Shown here one piece after another: positions 36,292 to 45,234 of a stretch of 64,000 bases of DNA. This stretch comes from Acinetobacter sp. Ac_5812. GTDB lineage: Bacteria; Pseudomonadota; Gammaproteobacteria; Pseudomonadales; Moraxellaceae. Position 1 is the stretch's first letter, and each line of letters opens with the position of its first letter. Below the pieces are notes generated by a model. It saw only the letters and a list, made by a program, of their open reading frames with translations, made no database searches and was not told the DNA's origin. The stretch spans positions 988,674 to 1,052,673 of the forward strand of contig NZ_LXUK01000022.1 in assembly GCF_013072695.1 (NCBI RefSeq). The letters run 5' to 3'. The position numbers were made by a program, and so were the translations under genes.

Positions 36292-37722
36292 ATGTCTCAG
36301 AAAAAAAGTGTGGTTTTCCAAAATCTATTACCAACCATCAGACAATATCAACAATCAGGTTTTACCCACGAAAAAATTGTTGAATTGCTGAGAGATCAAC
36401 ACGATCTAAATTTGGTAAGCGTTGAAACCTTTAAAAGTTATTTATACCGATATGCAAAAGTGAATCCAGCTATGTCAAAAAATACTGTTGTTCCCCAGTC
36501 TAATCAATCAAGCCGAGAAATTAAAAAATCATCTAAGCTTGAGCATGTTTGTTACGACATTCGTGGACCAGTATTACGCGCCGCCAATGAAATGGAGGAG
36601 CAAGGGCACAAGATCATCAAGCTAAATATCGGCAACCCTGCACCTTTTGGTTTCGAAGCACCACAAGAAATTATTAATGATGTTGCATTAAACCTGCCCA
36701 ATGCAATTGGCTATACCGACTCAAAAGGGATTTTCCCTGCACGTAAAGCCATCTGTCAGTATTACCAGCAGAAAGGCATCTTTGATATGCATGTCAATGA
36801 TGTGTATGTCGGTAATGGTGTTTCTGAACTGATCGTGATGGCAATGCAAGGTCTGCTTGATGACGGTGATGAAATGCTGGTGCCTATGCCCGACTACCCT
36901 TTATGGACGGCAGCAGTAAATCTTTCAGGGGGCACTGCAGTTCACTATAAATGTGATTCTGAAAACTACTGGTATCCTGACATTGCAGATATGGAAAGCA
37001 AAATCACACCGAATACGCGTGGTATTGTGATCATCAATCCGAACAACCCGACAGGTTCGGTGTATCCACGTCATGTGTTAGAGCAAATTGTTGCGCTAGC
37101 GAAAAAGCATGATCTGATTTTATTTGCCGATGAAATCTACGACAAAATCGTTTATGACGGCATTGAGCATGTGGCTGTTGCTGCTCTAGCTGGTGATCAA
37201 CTGTGTATTTCATTCAATGGTTTATCAAAAGCGTATCGTATCGCAGGTTATCGTGCAGGATGGATGGCAATCACGGGCAATAAAGCGCGTGCTGCAGACT
37301 ATATTGAAGGCTTAGATATGCTGGCTTCAATGCGTTTATGTGCCAACCACCAAGCGCAATATGCCATTCAAACTGCTTTAGGTGGCTACCAGTCAATTAA
37401 TGATCTCATTCGACCAGGTGGCCGTTTATACGAACAACGTAATATTGCGTGGGAAATGCTGAATGAGATCCCAGGTGTGAGTTGCGTTAAACCTGATGGG
37501 GCGATGTACTGCTTCCCGAAACTTGACCCAACAATTTATCCAATTGAAGATGATGAAAAATTAATGCTGGATTTATTAAGAGCAGAGAAAGTTCTCTTAG
37601 TACAAGGCACAGGGTTTAATTGGCCAACACCAGATCACTTCCGCGTGGTGTTCTTACCTGCTGAAAATGAACTACGTGAAGCGATCAATCGCTTGAGTCG
37701 CTTCTTAGCCAAGATGCGTTAA
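36292..37722 (+). CDS. alaA: AlaA-type alanine aminotransferase with an extra N-terminal domain
   Basis: 476 residues, about 70 more than E. coli AlaA. From residue about 79 the protein follows AlaA closely: SSKLEHVCYDIRGPVLRAA, LNIGNPAPFGFEAPQEI, INPNNPTGSVYPRHVLEQ, and FNGLSKAYRIAGYRAGWM carrying the PLP lysine. Residues 8-56 form an extra helical domain (LLPTIRQYQQSGFTHEKIVE, then VSVETFKSYLYRYAK) resembling the small helix-turn-helix modules of plasmid TraK/MobC-type proteins. A linker of 25 residues follows. It makes alanine from pyruvate and glutamate. Start has agga upstream. Confidence 0.93.
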   Translation: MSQKKSVVFQNLLPTIRQYQQSGFTHEKIVELLRDQHDLNLVSVETFKSYLYRYAKVNPAMSKNTVVPQSNQSSREIKKSSKLEHVCYDIRGPVLRAANEMEEQGHKIIKLNIGNPAPFGFEAPQEIINDVALNLPNAIGYTDSKGIFPARKAICQYYQQKGIFDMHVNDVYVGNGVSELIVMAMQGLLDDGDEMLVPMPDYPLWTAAVNLSGGTAVHYKCDSENYWYPDIADMESKITPNTRGIVIINPNNPTGSVYPRHVLEQIVALAKKHDLILFADEIYDKIVYDGIEHVAVAALAGDQLCISFNGLSKAYRIAGYRAGWMAITGNKARAADYIEGLDMLASMRLCANHQAQYAIQTALGGYQSINDLIRPGGRLYEQRNIAWEMLNEIPGVSCVKPDGAMYCFPKLDPTIYPIEDDEKLMLDLLRAEKVLLVQGTGFNWPTPDHFRVVFLPAENELREAINRLSRFLAKMR

Positions 37723-37723
37723 T

Positions 37724-37760
37724 AAAAAAAGCCCCCTTTAACTTATGGGGGCTTTTTTTA
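37724..37760. terminator. Bidirectional terminator between alaA and the Sel1 gene
   Basis: aaaaaaagccccc / gggggcttttttt, an 11-12 bp stem with a T run on either strand, between convergent genes. Confidence 0.92.
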
Positions 37761-37761
37761 T

Positions 37762-38658
37762 TTAAGAATCAGAATCCTGTAACTCATCCCACTGTGCTTC
37801 ATATTCTTTCGATTTTTTTAGATTTTTAGTCAAGCCATAACCACCTTTTTCATATAACCGAGCCAAATCCAGCAAGGCTTCGTCCTCACCTTGTGCCACC
37901 GCAAGCTCATAAAATTCTGCTGCTTTTTTATAATTCTTTGCAACACCTTTGGCCTCTTCATGGATATAAGCGATATTAGAAGAACCCAAACCATTTCCTG
38001 CGCCAGAAGCCAAACTAAATAAACGTAAAGCTTCTTTATAGTCTTGTTTTAATCCGGCCTTGCCCTCTAAATAAAAAATACCTAAGTTATTAATGGCAGA
38101 GGACTCTTCTTGTTTCGCAGCTAACTGATAATAATGCAGTGCTTTTTTGATATCTTGTGCTACACCTTCCTCACCATCATTATATAAATGACCGAGTTCA
38201 GCTTGCGCCATATCCAAACCAGCATCAGCTGACTTGGTCATCCACTCCACTCCTTTTTTGGTATTTACACTCACACCATCATCACCATAGAGATACAAAT
38301 AACCTAAATAGTATTGCGCATAGAGCTGACCCTTTTGTGCCGCTTGGGTATACCACTTCAAAGCAGTTGGATTATCTTCTTCTGTGCCTTCGCCATAATC
38401 ATACATATAGCCAACTGAAAAAATCGCATCTGCATTACCTTTTGCTGCCGCTTTTTTAAACCATTCTAGTGCTTTACCAAAATCTTGATCAATCTCGTTT
38501 CCATAATAATAAGCATCACCTAAATTGTTCTGTGCAGTCGCATCACCCGCTTTCGCTTGTTGTACCAGTTCTTGGCTAAAGGACACATCATCTGCATGAC
38601 TGAAGGTAAATAAACTACTAGTCAATAATATTGAAAATACGATGCTTTTTAATTTCAT
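37762..38658 (-). CDS. Exported Sel1-repeat protein
   Basis: 298 residues from the ATG at 38658. The signal peptide MKLKSIVFSILLTSSLFTFSHA is cleaved before DDVSF. Six or seven Sel1-like repeats of about 36 residues follow, e.g. AQNNLGDAYYYGNEIDQDFG, then ALEWFKKAAAKGNADAIFSV, and so on to LDLARLYEKGGYGLTKNLKK. These helical solenoids act as protein-binding scaffolds in the periplasm. Partner unknown. An upstream GTG at 38670 is less likely. Confidence 0.9.
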   Translation of the reverse strand: MKLKSIVFSILLTSSLFTFSHADDVSFSQELVQQAKAGDATAQNNLGDAYYYGNEIDQDFGKALEWFKKAAAKGNADAIFSVGYMYDYGEGTEEDNPTALKWYTQAAQKGQLYAQYYLGYLYLYGDDGVSVNTKKGVEWMTKSADAGLDMAQAELGHLYNDGEEGVAQDIKKALHYYQLAAKQEESSAINNLGIFYLEGKAGLKQDYKEALRLFSLASGAGNGLGSSNIAYIHEEAKGVAKNYKKAAEFYELAVAQGEDEALLDLARLYEKGGYGLTKNLKKSKEYEAQWDELQDSDS

Positions 38659-38873
38659 TATTTCGCTCACATTGCTACATTTTTATTCGATTACATTCTA
38701 GCGGTAAAACACTTTGTGTAAATAGATATTTATATCTACTGAAAAATCAAAAACTAATTTTTAATATTTTATAAAAATAACAAAGCAAACACACGGTTTG
38801 CCAAAATATTAAGCATGTCATTTTCGGTTTGCATGCTAAACTATGCGTTGCTTTAAAAAAGGATAGTCCTTCT

Positions 38874-41800
38874 ATGCGGTTTGTTCATCTCGGTATCCAC
38901 ACAGAATTTTCGATCACGGAATCGATTGTTCGCATACCTGATTTGGTCAAGGCTGCCGTAACAAACGAAATGCCCGCATTAGCATTGACTGACTTATCCA
39001 ATCTACATGCTGCAGTCAAGTTTTATGAATCCTGCTTAAAAAAAGGGATTAAGCCTATTCTAGGCAGTGTCATTCGCTTAAATGATGCTGAACATCGTGC
39101 AACCTTATTGGCCATGAGCAGTACAGGTTGGCGTAATCTGACTGAAATCGTGTCGCGCGGTTTTATTGAAGGCCAGCAACTCAGTCTCCCTTGTGTACAA
39201 AAAGAATGGGTACTTGAGCAAGCTGAAGATCTAATCATCTTACTAGGCCAACACAGTGATGTTGGTAAAATGCTCTGCTCTTCCAATCCACAAAAAGCAG
39301 AACCTTTATTAGAAGCATGGATTGAAAAGTTTGGAAATCGTGTCTATTTAGCTTTAACACGGACTGAACGTGTTGGTGAAGAGGATTTCATTCAGCAAGC
39401 AGTCAAACTTGCCGCCAAATATCAAATTGGTGTGGTCGCACATAATGATGTGCACTTTGTTAAGCAAGATGATTTTGAAGCACATGAAGCTCGTGTTTGT
39501 ATCGCCGACGGCTATGTACTAGGTGATGATAAACGTCCTAAAAACTATAGTACTGAACAGTATTTCAAAACTGGCAAGCAAATGTCTGAGCTATTCTCAG
39601 ATATTCCAAGTGCGATTGAAAATACCTACCATATTGCAAGACGTTGTAATGTTGCATTGCAACTGGGTACTTATTTCTTACCTGACTTCCCGATTCCTGA
39701 TGGCTATACCATCGACACTTATTTCGAGCATTTATCTCGTACAGGCTTAGAAGAGCGTTTAAATCATCTTTATCCAATTGAAGAACGTGATGAGGATTGG
39801 GCTGAGATTCGAAAGCCTTATGATGAACGGATCAAATACGAAGTTGATATCATTCTCAAAATGGGATTTCCTGGCTACTTCCTGATCGTCATGGACTTTA
39901 TTCAATGGGCCAAAAATAATGGGGTGCCTGTCGGACCCGGCCGTGGTTCAGGTGCAGGTTCGTTGGTTGCCTACAGTTTAAAAATTACTGACCTTGATCC
40001 ATTACGATATGATTTGCTGTTTGAACGTTTCTTAAACCCAGAACGTGTTTCGATGCCCGATTTCGACGTCGATTTCTGTATTGCTGGCCGTGACCGTGTG
40101 ATTGAATATGTGGCCCAAAACTATGGCCGCCAAGCAGTATCACAGATTGCCACCTTCGGTACCATGGCAGCAAAAGGTGCGATTCGAGATGTGGCACGTG
40201 TCTTAGGTAAGTCTTATGGTCTTGCTGACCGTATTTCAAAAATGATTCCAACAAAACCGTTGGGTGTCGATTTGGTCACAGCGATTGACATGGAACCACA
40301 GCTTAAAGATATCGTCACCAACCCATCCAACCCTGACAATGATGATGCTGCTGAAATCTGGGAAATGGCACTCAAACTTGAAGGTATTACCCGTAATACA
40401 GGTAAACATGCAGGTGGTGTCGTTATTGCGCCAGGAAAAATTACTGATTACTCTGCAGTACTGTGTGATGCAGACGGTACTAACCGTGTCGCACAATACG
40501 ATAAAGATGACGTAGAAGCAGCAGGTCTGGTTAAGTTTGACTTCTTGGGCTTGCGTAACCTGACCGTGATTGAAGATGCGGTTCAAAATATTAATAAAAG
40601 AATTAAGTCTGAAATACCGCTTAATATTGCCAATGTCCCCTTAGATGACAAAGATGCGTATCTGGTCTTTGCCAATGCCAATACCACTGCGGTATTCCAG
40701 TTTGAATCCGTCGGCATGAAAAAAATGCTCAAGGAGGCAAGACCAAGCAAATTTGAAGAAATTATTGCCTTCGTATCCTTATATCGACCGGGTCCTATGG
40801 ATCTTATTCCTGACTTCATCCATCGTATGCATGGTGGTGAGTTTGAATACCTACATCCTTTGCTGGAAGGCGTGTTAGAACCAACCTACGGGATTATGGT
40901 TTACCAAGAACAGGTGATGCAGGCTGCGCAGTTCTGCGCAGGTTATACCCTTGGTGGTGCGGATTTACTACGTCGTGCCATGGGTAAAAAGAAACCTGAA
41001 GAAATGGTCAAACAGCGCCAGATCTTTATTGAAGGTGCGTCGAAAAAAGATATTGATGAAGCTACAGCTAACCATATTTTCGACTATATGGAAAAATTCG
41101 CAGGTTATGGTTTTAACAAATCACATGCCGCAGCTTATGCCCTAGTTGCCTATCATACGGCTTGGTTAAAAGCACATTACCCTGCTGAGTTTATGGCGGC
41201 CGTTTTATCATCGGAAATGCAGAATACCGACAGTATCGTCTTCTTGATTGACGACTGCCGTAATAACAAACTTGAAGTACTGCCACCTTCCGTGAATATG
41301 TCTTTGTATCATTTCCATGCTAGCGATGAGCAAACCATTGTGTATGGTTTAGGCGCGATCAAAGGTGTAGGTGAACAGGCAATGCAATCGGTCATCGACT
41401 CACGAATTAACGAAGGTCCATATAAAGATTTATTTGATTTTTGTCATCGTATTGATCTGAAAAAAATCAATAAACGTACCTTAGAAGCCTTGATTCGTGC
41501 AGGTGCGCTGGATTGTCTTGGTATTGAACGTTCCAGCTTAATGGCCCAATTGCCTGAAGCGGTTCAAGCAGCTGACCAAGCCCGAAGCAATCGTGAAACA
41601 GGCATCATGGACTTGTTTGGTGAAGTTGAAGAAGTTCAACGTAAACCTGCCAAGCCTGTAAAACCATGGGCTGATGAAGTTCGTCTCAAAGGTGAAAAAG
41701 ACACGCTTGGCTTGTATCTCACAGGTCACCCAATTGATGTTTATCGCCCTGAATTAAAATCATTCATTTCTGCCAAACTGAATGAACTCACCCCAACACG

Positions 41801-42437
41801 TCGTGGCGTAACTACGGTTTTTGCAGGTCTGGTGGTTGATATTGCCAACTTCCCAAACCGTATCATGATCACACTCGATGATGGTACAGCACGTGTTGAA
41901 ATTAGCTGTAACCATGAGCGTTTCCAACGCTATAAAGATATTGTTCGTTTAGAACAGGTTGTGGTGATTGAGGGTGAAATTTACGAGCGTGAAGGCTTTG
42001 ATCGCCCGATGGCACGATTAAGTAAAGCTTTTAATTTGAATGAAATTCGCCAAAAACGGGCACAAAGCATTCAAATTCGCCTCCCTCAAGATTTGATGAC
42101 CAAATCTTTGGCTAAGGATCTACAGGCAATCCTGTTACCTTATTGTAATATCGATATGTGTCAGCATATTGGTCTGCAAATCTTGCTTGAACAAAGCTTC
42201 GCAACTGCTGAATTACATTTAGGTGCACAATGGAAAGTTGTGCCATTAGATGAATTGCTTGGAAAGTTACGCGATTATTTTGGTAAAGAAACCATTTTCA
42301 TTGAATACCAAGTGAAATCGAAGGCTGCAAAAGTAGCTGAAGCGCCCAAAATTGCAACTATAGCTCCTCCAACAGACAATATGTCTATGGATGAAGCACT
42401 GGATCTTTATCAAGCTGAAGTCTCTCAATACTCTTAA
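38874..42437 (+). CDS. dnaE: DNA polymerase III alpha subunit
   Basis: 1187 residues from the ATG at 38874 (aagga 10 bases upstream); a TTG 45 bases earlier is not needed, since the family begins FVHLGIHTEFS. The PHP domain is at 1-270. Polymerase palm: VGPGRGSGAGSLVAY (about 353) and MPDFDVDFC with catalytic aspartates (about 395-402). Helix-hairpin-helix RIDLKKINKRTLEALIRAG and an OB fold (about 980) follow. It is the replicative polymerase. trmJ follows 13 bases later, so they may be co-transcribed. Confidence 0.98.
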   Translation: MRFVHLGIHTEFSITESIVRIPDLVKAAVTNEMPALALTDLSNLHAAVKFYESCLKKGIKPILGSVIRLNDAEHRATLLAMSSTGWRNLTEIVSRGFIEGQQLSLPCVQKEWVLEQAEDLIILLGQHSDVGKMLCSSNPQKAEPLLEAWIEKFGNRVYLALTRTERVGEEDFIQQAVKLAAKYQIGVVAHNDVHFVKQDDFEAHEARVCIADGYVLGDDKRPKNYSTEQYFKTGKQMSELFSDIPSAIENTYHIARRCNVALQLGTYFLPDFPIPDGYTIDTYFEHLSRTGLEERLNHLYPIEERDEDWAEIRKPYDERIKYEVDIILKMGFPGYFLIVMDFIQWAKNNGVPVGPGRGSGAGSLVAYSLKITDLDPLRYDLLFERFLNPERVSMPDFDVDFCIAGRDRVIEYVAQNYGRQAVSQIATFGTMAAKGAIRDVARVLGKSYGLADRISKMIPTKPLGVDLVTAIDMEPQLKDIVTNPSNPDNDDAAEIWEMALKLEGITRNTGKHAGGVVIAPGKITDYSAVLCDADGTNRVAQYDKDDVEAAGLVKFDFLGLRNLTVIEDAVQNINKRIKSEIPLNIANVPLDDKDAYLVFANANTTAVFQFESVGMKKMLKEARPSKFEEIIAFVSLYRPGPMDLIPDFIHRMHGGEFEYLHPLLEGVLEPTYGIMVYQEQVMQAAQFCAGYTLGGADLLRRAMGKKKPEEMVKQRQIFIEGASKKDIDEATANHIFDYMEKFAGYGFNKSHAAAYALVAYHTAWLKAHYPAEFMAAVLSSEMQNTDSIVFLIDDCRNNKLEVLPPSVNMSLYHFHASDEQTIVYGLGAIKGVGEQAMQSVIDSRINEGPYKDLFDFCHRIDLKKINKRTLEALIRAGALDCLGIERSSLMAQLPEAVQAADQARSNRETGIMDLFGEVEEVQRKPAKPVKPWADEVRLKGEKDTLGLYLTGHPIDVYRPELKSFISAKLNELTPTRRGVTTVFAGLVVDIANFPNRIMITLDDGTARVEISCNHERFQRYKDIVRLEQVVVIEGEIYEREGFDRPMARLSKAFNLNEIRQKRAQSIQIRLPQDLMTKSLAKDLQAILLPYCNIDMCQHIGLQILLEQSFATAELHLGAQWKVVPLDELLGKLRDYFGKETIFIEYQVKSKAAKVAEAPKIATIAPPTDNMSMDEALDLYQAEVSQYS

Positions 42438-42450
42438 TTTTGGATAATAT

Positions 42451-43290
42451 ATGAACCTGTTTGACTCAAACAACGTGTCCAAACATTTGGATCATGTGCG
42501 TATTGTTATGGTCAATACCACCCTACCAGCCAATATTGGTAGTGCCTTACGTGCAATGAAAACCATGGGTTTATCAAAACTTGTACTGGTCGCACCTAAG
42601 ACTTATCCACATCCAGATATTGGTGCGCTGGCAGCAGGTGCACAAGATTTAATTGAAAAAATTGAAATTGTTGAAACCTTAGAGCAAGCCATTCAAGATT
42701 GCCATATGGTATTTGGAACCAGTGCGCGTAGTCGTACGATTCCATGGCCATTGCTAGATGTTCGACCTGCTGCAAAAGAAGCATTAGATGCTGCAACCAA
42801 ACAACAAAATATTGCAATTGTGTTTGGGCGTGAAGATCGTGGACTCACCAATGAAGAATTAGCCCTAGCCAATTATCACTTAACCATTCCAGTCAATCCT
42901 GAATATGGCGTGCTCAATGTCGCGCAAGCGATTCAAGTGATCTGCTATGAGTTAAGAATGGCTGCGCTTGAACAAAATACTCAGCTTCAAGACCAGCCAG
43001 ATGACCACATGCAACTAAAGCAACAACAAAGCATGGAATGGGATGAACCATTGGTTACACAACAACAAATGGAACAGTTTTATCCTCATTTAGAAAAAAT
43101 GTTGACTGAAATTGAGTTTTTAGATCCAAATAATCCCCGTTTACTCCCATTACGCTTGCGTCGTCTATTTGGAAGGATACAATTAGATCGTATGGAGTAT
43201 CATTTATTACGGGGCATCTTTAGCCGCGTACAGGCATTAGCCCAAGGTTCATGGAAAAAGACCAATACGGAGGATCATAATCATGATTAA
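42451..43290 (+). CDS. trmJ: tRNA (cytidine/uridine-2'-O)-methyltransferase TrmJ
   Basis: 279 residues. The SPOUT fold has the N-terminal VMVNTTLPANIGSALRAMKT, GTSARSRTIPWPLLD, and the knot region VFGREDRGLTNEELALANY and IPVNPEYGVLNVAQAIQVI, which bind SAM. The C-terminal extension (about 190-279) is usual for TrmJ. It methylates position 32 of tRNAs. Its end overlaps cysE by 8 bases. Confidence 0.95.
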   Translation: MNLFDSNNVSKHLDHVRIVMVNTTLPANIGSALRAMKTMGLSKLVLVAPKTYPHPDIGALAAGAQDLIEKIEIVETLEQAIQDCHMVFGTSARSRTIPWPLLDVRPAAKEALDAATKQQNIAIVFGREDRGLTNEELALANYHLTIPVNPEYGVLNVAQAIQVICYELRMAALEQNTQLQDQPDDHMQLKQQQSMEWDEPLVTQQQMEQFYPHLEKMLTEIEFLDPNNPRLLPLRLRRLFGRIQLDRMEYHLLRGIFSRVQALAQGSWKKTNTEDHNHD

Positions 43291-44095
43291 ACAGCTAAAA
43301 GAAGATATCGAAGCTGTATTTGCGCGTGATCCTGCGGCCCGCAATACATTAGAAGTTCTCACCACCTATCCAGGTATCCATGCACTGATTATGCATCGCA
43401 TGGCACATGAGCTCTGGAAAAAAGAATATAAAGGCACTGCCCGCCTTCTTTCTTCTTTTAGCCGCTTTGCAACTGGTATTGAGATTCATCCGGGTGCAAA
43501 AATCGGTAAGCGATTTTTTATCGATCATGGCATGGGGGTGGTGATTGGTGAAACAGCTGAGATCGGTGATGATGTAACGCTTTATCATAGTGTCACCTTA
43601 GGTGGGACTACATGGAATAAAGGCAAACGTCATCCAACACTTGAAGATGGTGTGGTTGTTGGTGCTGGTGCAAAAATCTTAGGCCCATTTACAGTACATA
43701 AAGGTGCAAAAGTCGGCTCAAATGCAGTTGTAACCAAAGAAGTACCTGCCGGTGTAACTGCTGTAGGTAACCCTGCCCGTTATATTTTCAAAGACAAAAG
43801 TCAAATTGAGCAAGACGAAGTCAATCGTCGTGATTATGCAGAAACTATTGGTTTCGAACCTTATGCGACAACACAAGATCAGTCAGATCCTATTTTAGAA
43901 GGCATTCGGGTTTTACTCGATCGTATGCAAAAAAATGAAAAACGTATGAACGTACTTTGCCAACGTCTGTCTGAACTTGACCCGAGCTTCACCTCGCAAA
44001 GTTCAAAAACTCAACCATTGAGTAAAGAAGAACTCAAAATTATTGAAGAAGTTAGACGTGAGTGCGAAGCACAGAACAAAACTTCGGCAACATAA
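43283..44095 (+). CDS. cysE: Serine O-acetyltransferase
   Basis: 270 residues. An N-terminal helical region (RDPAARNTLEVLTTYPGIHA, then HRMAHELW) precedes the left-handed beta-helix of hexapeptide repeats: HPGAKIGKRFFIDHGMGVVI, GETAEIGDDVTLYHSVTLGG, and TWNKGKRHPTLEDGVVVGAG with catalytic histidines. It makes O-acetylserine, the cysteine precursor. The C-terminal extension (about 200-270) is longer than in short CysE/NifP forms. Overlap with trmJ implies coupled translation. Confidence 0.95.
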   Translation: MIKQLKEDIEAVFARDPAARNTLEVLTTYPGIHALIMHRMAHELWKKEYKGTARLLSSFSRFATGIEIHPGAKIGKRFFIDHGMGVVIGETAEIGDDVTLYHSVTLGGTTWNKGKRHPTLEDGVVVGAGAKILGPFTVHKGAKVGSNAVVTKEVPAGVTAVGNPARYIFKDKSQIEQDEVNRRDYAETIGFEPYATTQDQSDPILEGIRVLLDRMQKNEKRMNVLCQRLSELDPSFTSQSSKTQPLSKEELKIIEEVRRECEAQNKTSAT

Positions 44096-44208
44096 TCGAA
44101 TATATAAGAAATGTAACAAGCTTATCATTGCAAGTTGGTTTTGCTTTTCCTAGACTGTTGAAACCAACGATCTACTTCTCATTTAACTAAAATTAATGGA
44201 TGTAAAGC

Positions 44209-45108
44209 ATGAATTTTAAGCCTTTGGCATTACTTGTACTTTCAACTTCTTTTTTGACGGCTTGTGGTATTGCCCCAGTTAAAAAAGAAACGGTTGCTGA
44301 ACCCTTTGTGTTTAAGGAACCAGACCCAACTCCTGCTTTCTATGCTTTAAATCCAATCAAATATGATGCACCACCAAGTTTTGAAGTTGCAATTAAAGAT
44401 GCGGCGGCTCAACCTGTTACAAAGATGGTCGTGTCATTACAAAACGATCCATCAAAATCAACAACGCTAGATATCAACAAACTGATTATTCCAACAACTG
44501 ACAGCAAACAACGCAGCATGAAATATGCGGTTCTTGCTGGTGATAATGAAGTTGACGTCACTGAAATTGATGATTTCTTACAATTGGTTGAAGGCAAAGC
44601 ACGCCACTACCCACCTCGCTTCCCAGAACGTCAAGAACGTAAAGGCTATGAAGTAAAGCTAAAAGAAACCACTCAACAATTGGATGCTTTAGCTGAAAAG
44701 CCAAATGCGTCTCTTGATGTATTGACACGTGCTTTCAAGGCAAGTGTGATGGCACGTAACCTCGACTTAGGTACCGCTTACACCTCAAAATCCTTGACTT
44801 ATGCACAACGTATTCTTGCAATTAACCCAAATGACCCAGAAACTAACTTCTGGTTTGGTTTTGGCTTGTCTGAAGGTGGCGGTCAACGTGAAGCCATTCC
44901 ATATTTAGACAAAGCCATGAAAGGTGGTGTTCAAGAAGCTTATCTTTCTGCTGCCAACAACTATCTCTGGTTAGAGCAAAAGAAAAATGCGATTCAAACT
45001 TTGAAAAACTACAAAGTAAGCTACCCTGATGAAGCGGAAGTGACTGATCGCTTAATCAAAGAAGTTGAAACTGGAAAACGTTGGAACATGTGGCAAGTTC
45101 TGAATTAA
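44209..45108 (+). CDS. Lipoprotein with TPR-like C-terminus
   Basis: 299 residues. The signal and lipobox end in TSFLTACGIAP. The N-terminal half is not recognised; residues about 190-290 contain TPR-like helix pairs (YAQRILAINPNDPETNFWFG, then AIPYLDKAMKGGVQEAYLSA and QKKNAIQTLKNYKVSYPDEA). A probable envelope lipoprotein of unknown role. Followed by its own terminator and by another lipoprotein gene. Confidence 0.88.
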   Translation: MNFKPLALLVLSTSFLTACGIAPVKKETVAEPFVFKEPDPTPAFYALNPIKYDAPPSFEVAIKDAAAQPVTKMVVSLQNDPSKSTTLDINKLIIPTTDSKQRSMKYAVLAGDNEVDVTEIDDFLQLVEGKARHYPPRFPERQERKGYEVKLKETTQQLDALAEKPNASLDVLTRAFKASVMARNLDLGTAYTSKSLTYAQRILAINPNDPETNFWFGFGLSEGGGQREAIPYLDKAMKGGVQEAYLSAANNYLWLEQKKNAIQTLKNYKVSYPDEAEVTDRLIKEVETGKRWNMWQVLN

Positions 45109-45131
45109 TTGAGCTTATAGAATCGCATTAC

Positions 45132-45165
45132 AAAAATAGACTGCTGTGTGCAGTCTATTTTTTTA
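45132..45165 (+). terminator. Terminator after the TPR lipoprotein gene
   Basis: aaaaatagactgc / gcagtctattttt with a small loop and a T run on the plus strand. Confidence 0.88.
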
Positions 45166-45234
45166 TCTATGATTGAAAAAACATTCGATTTTCGTATTAT
45201 AGCTACAATCTTCCAGCGAACTTGCTGACATACC

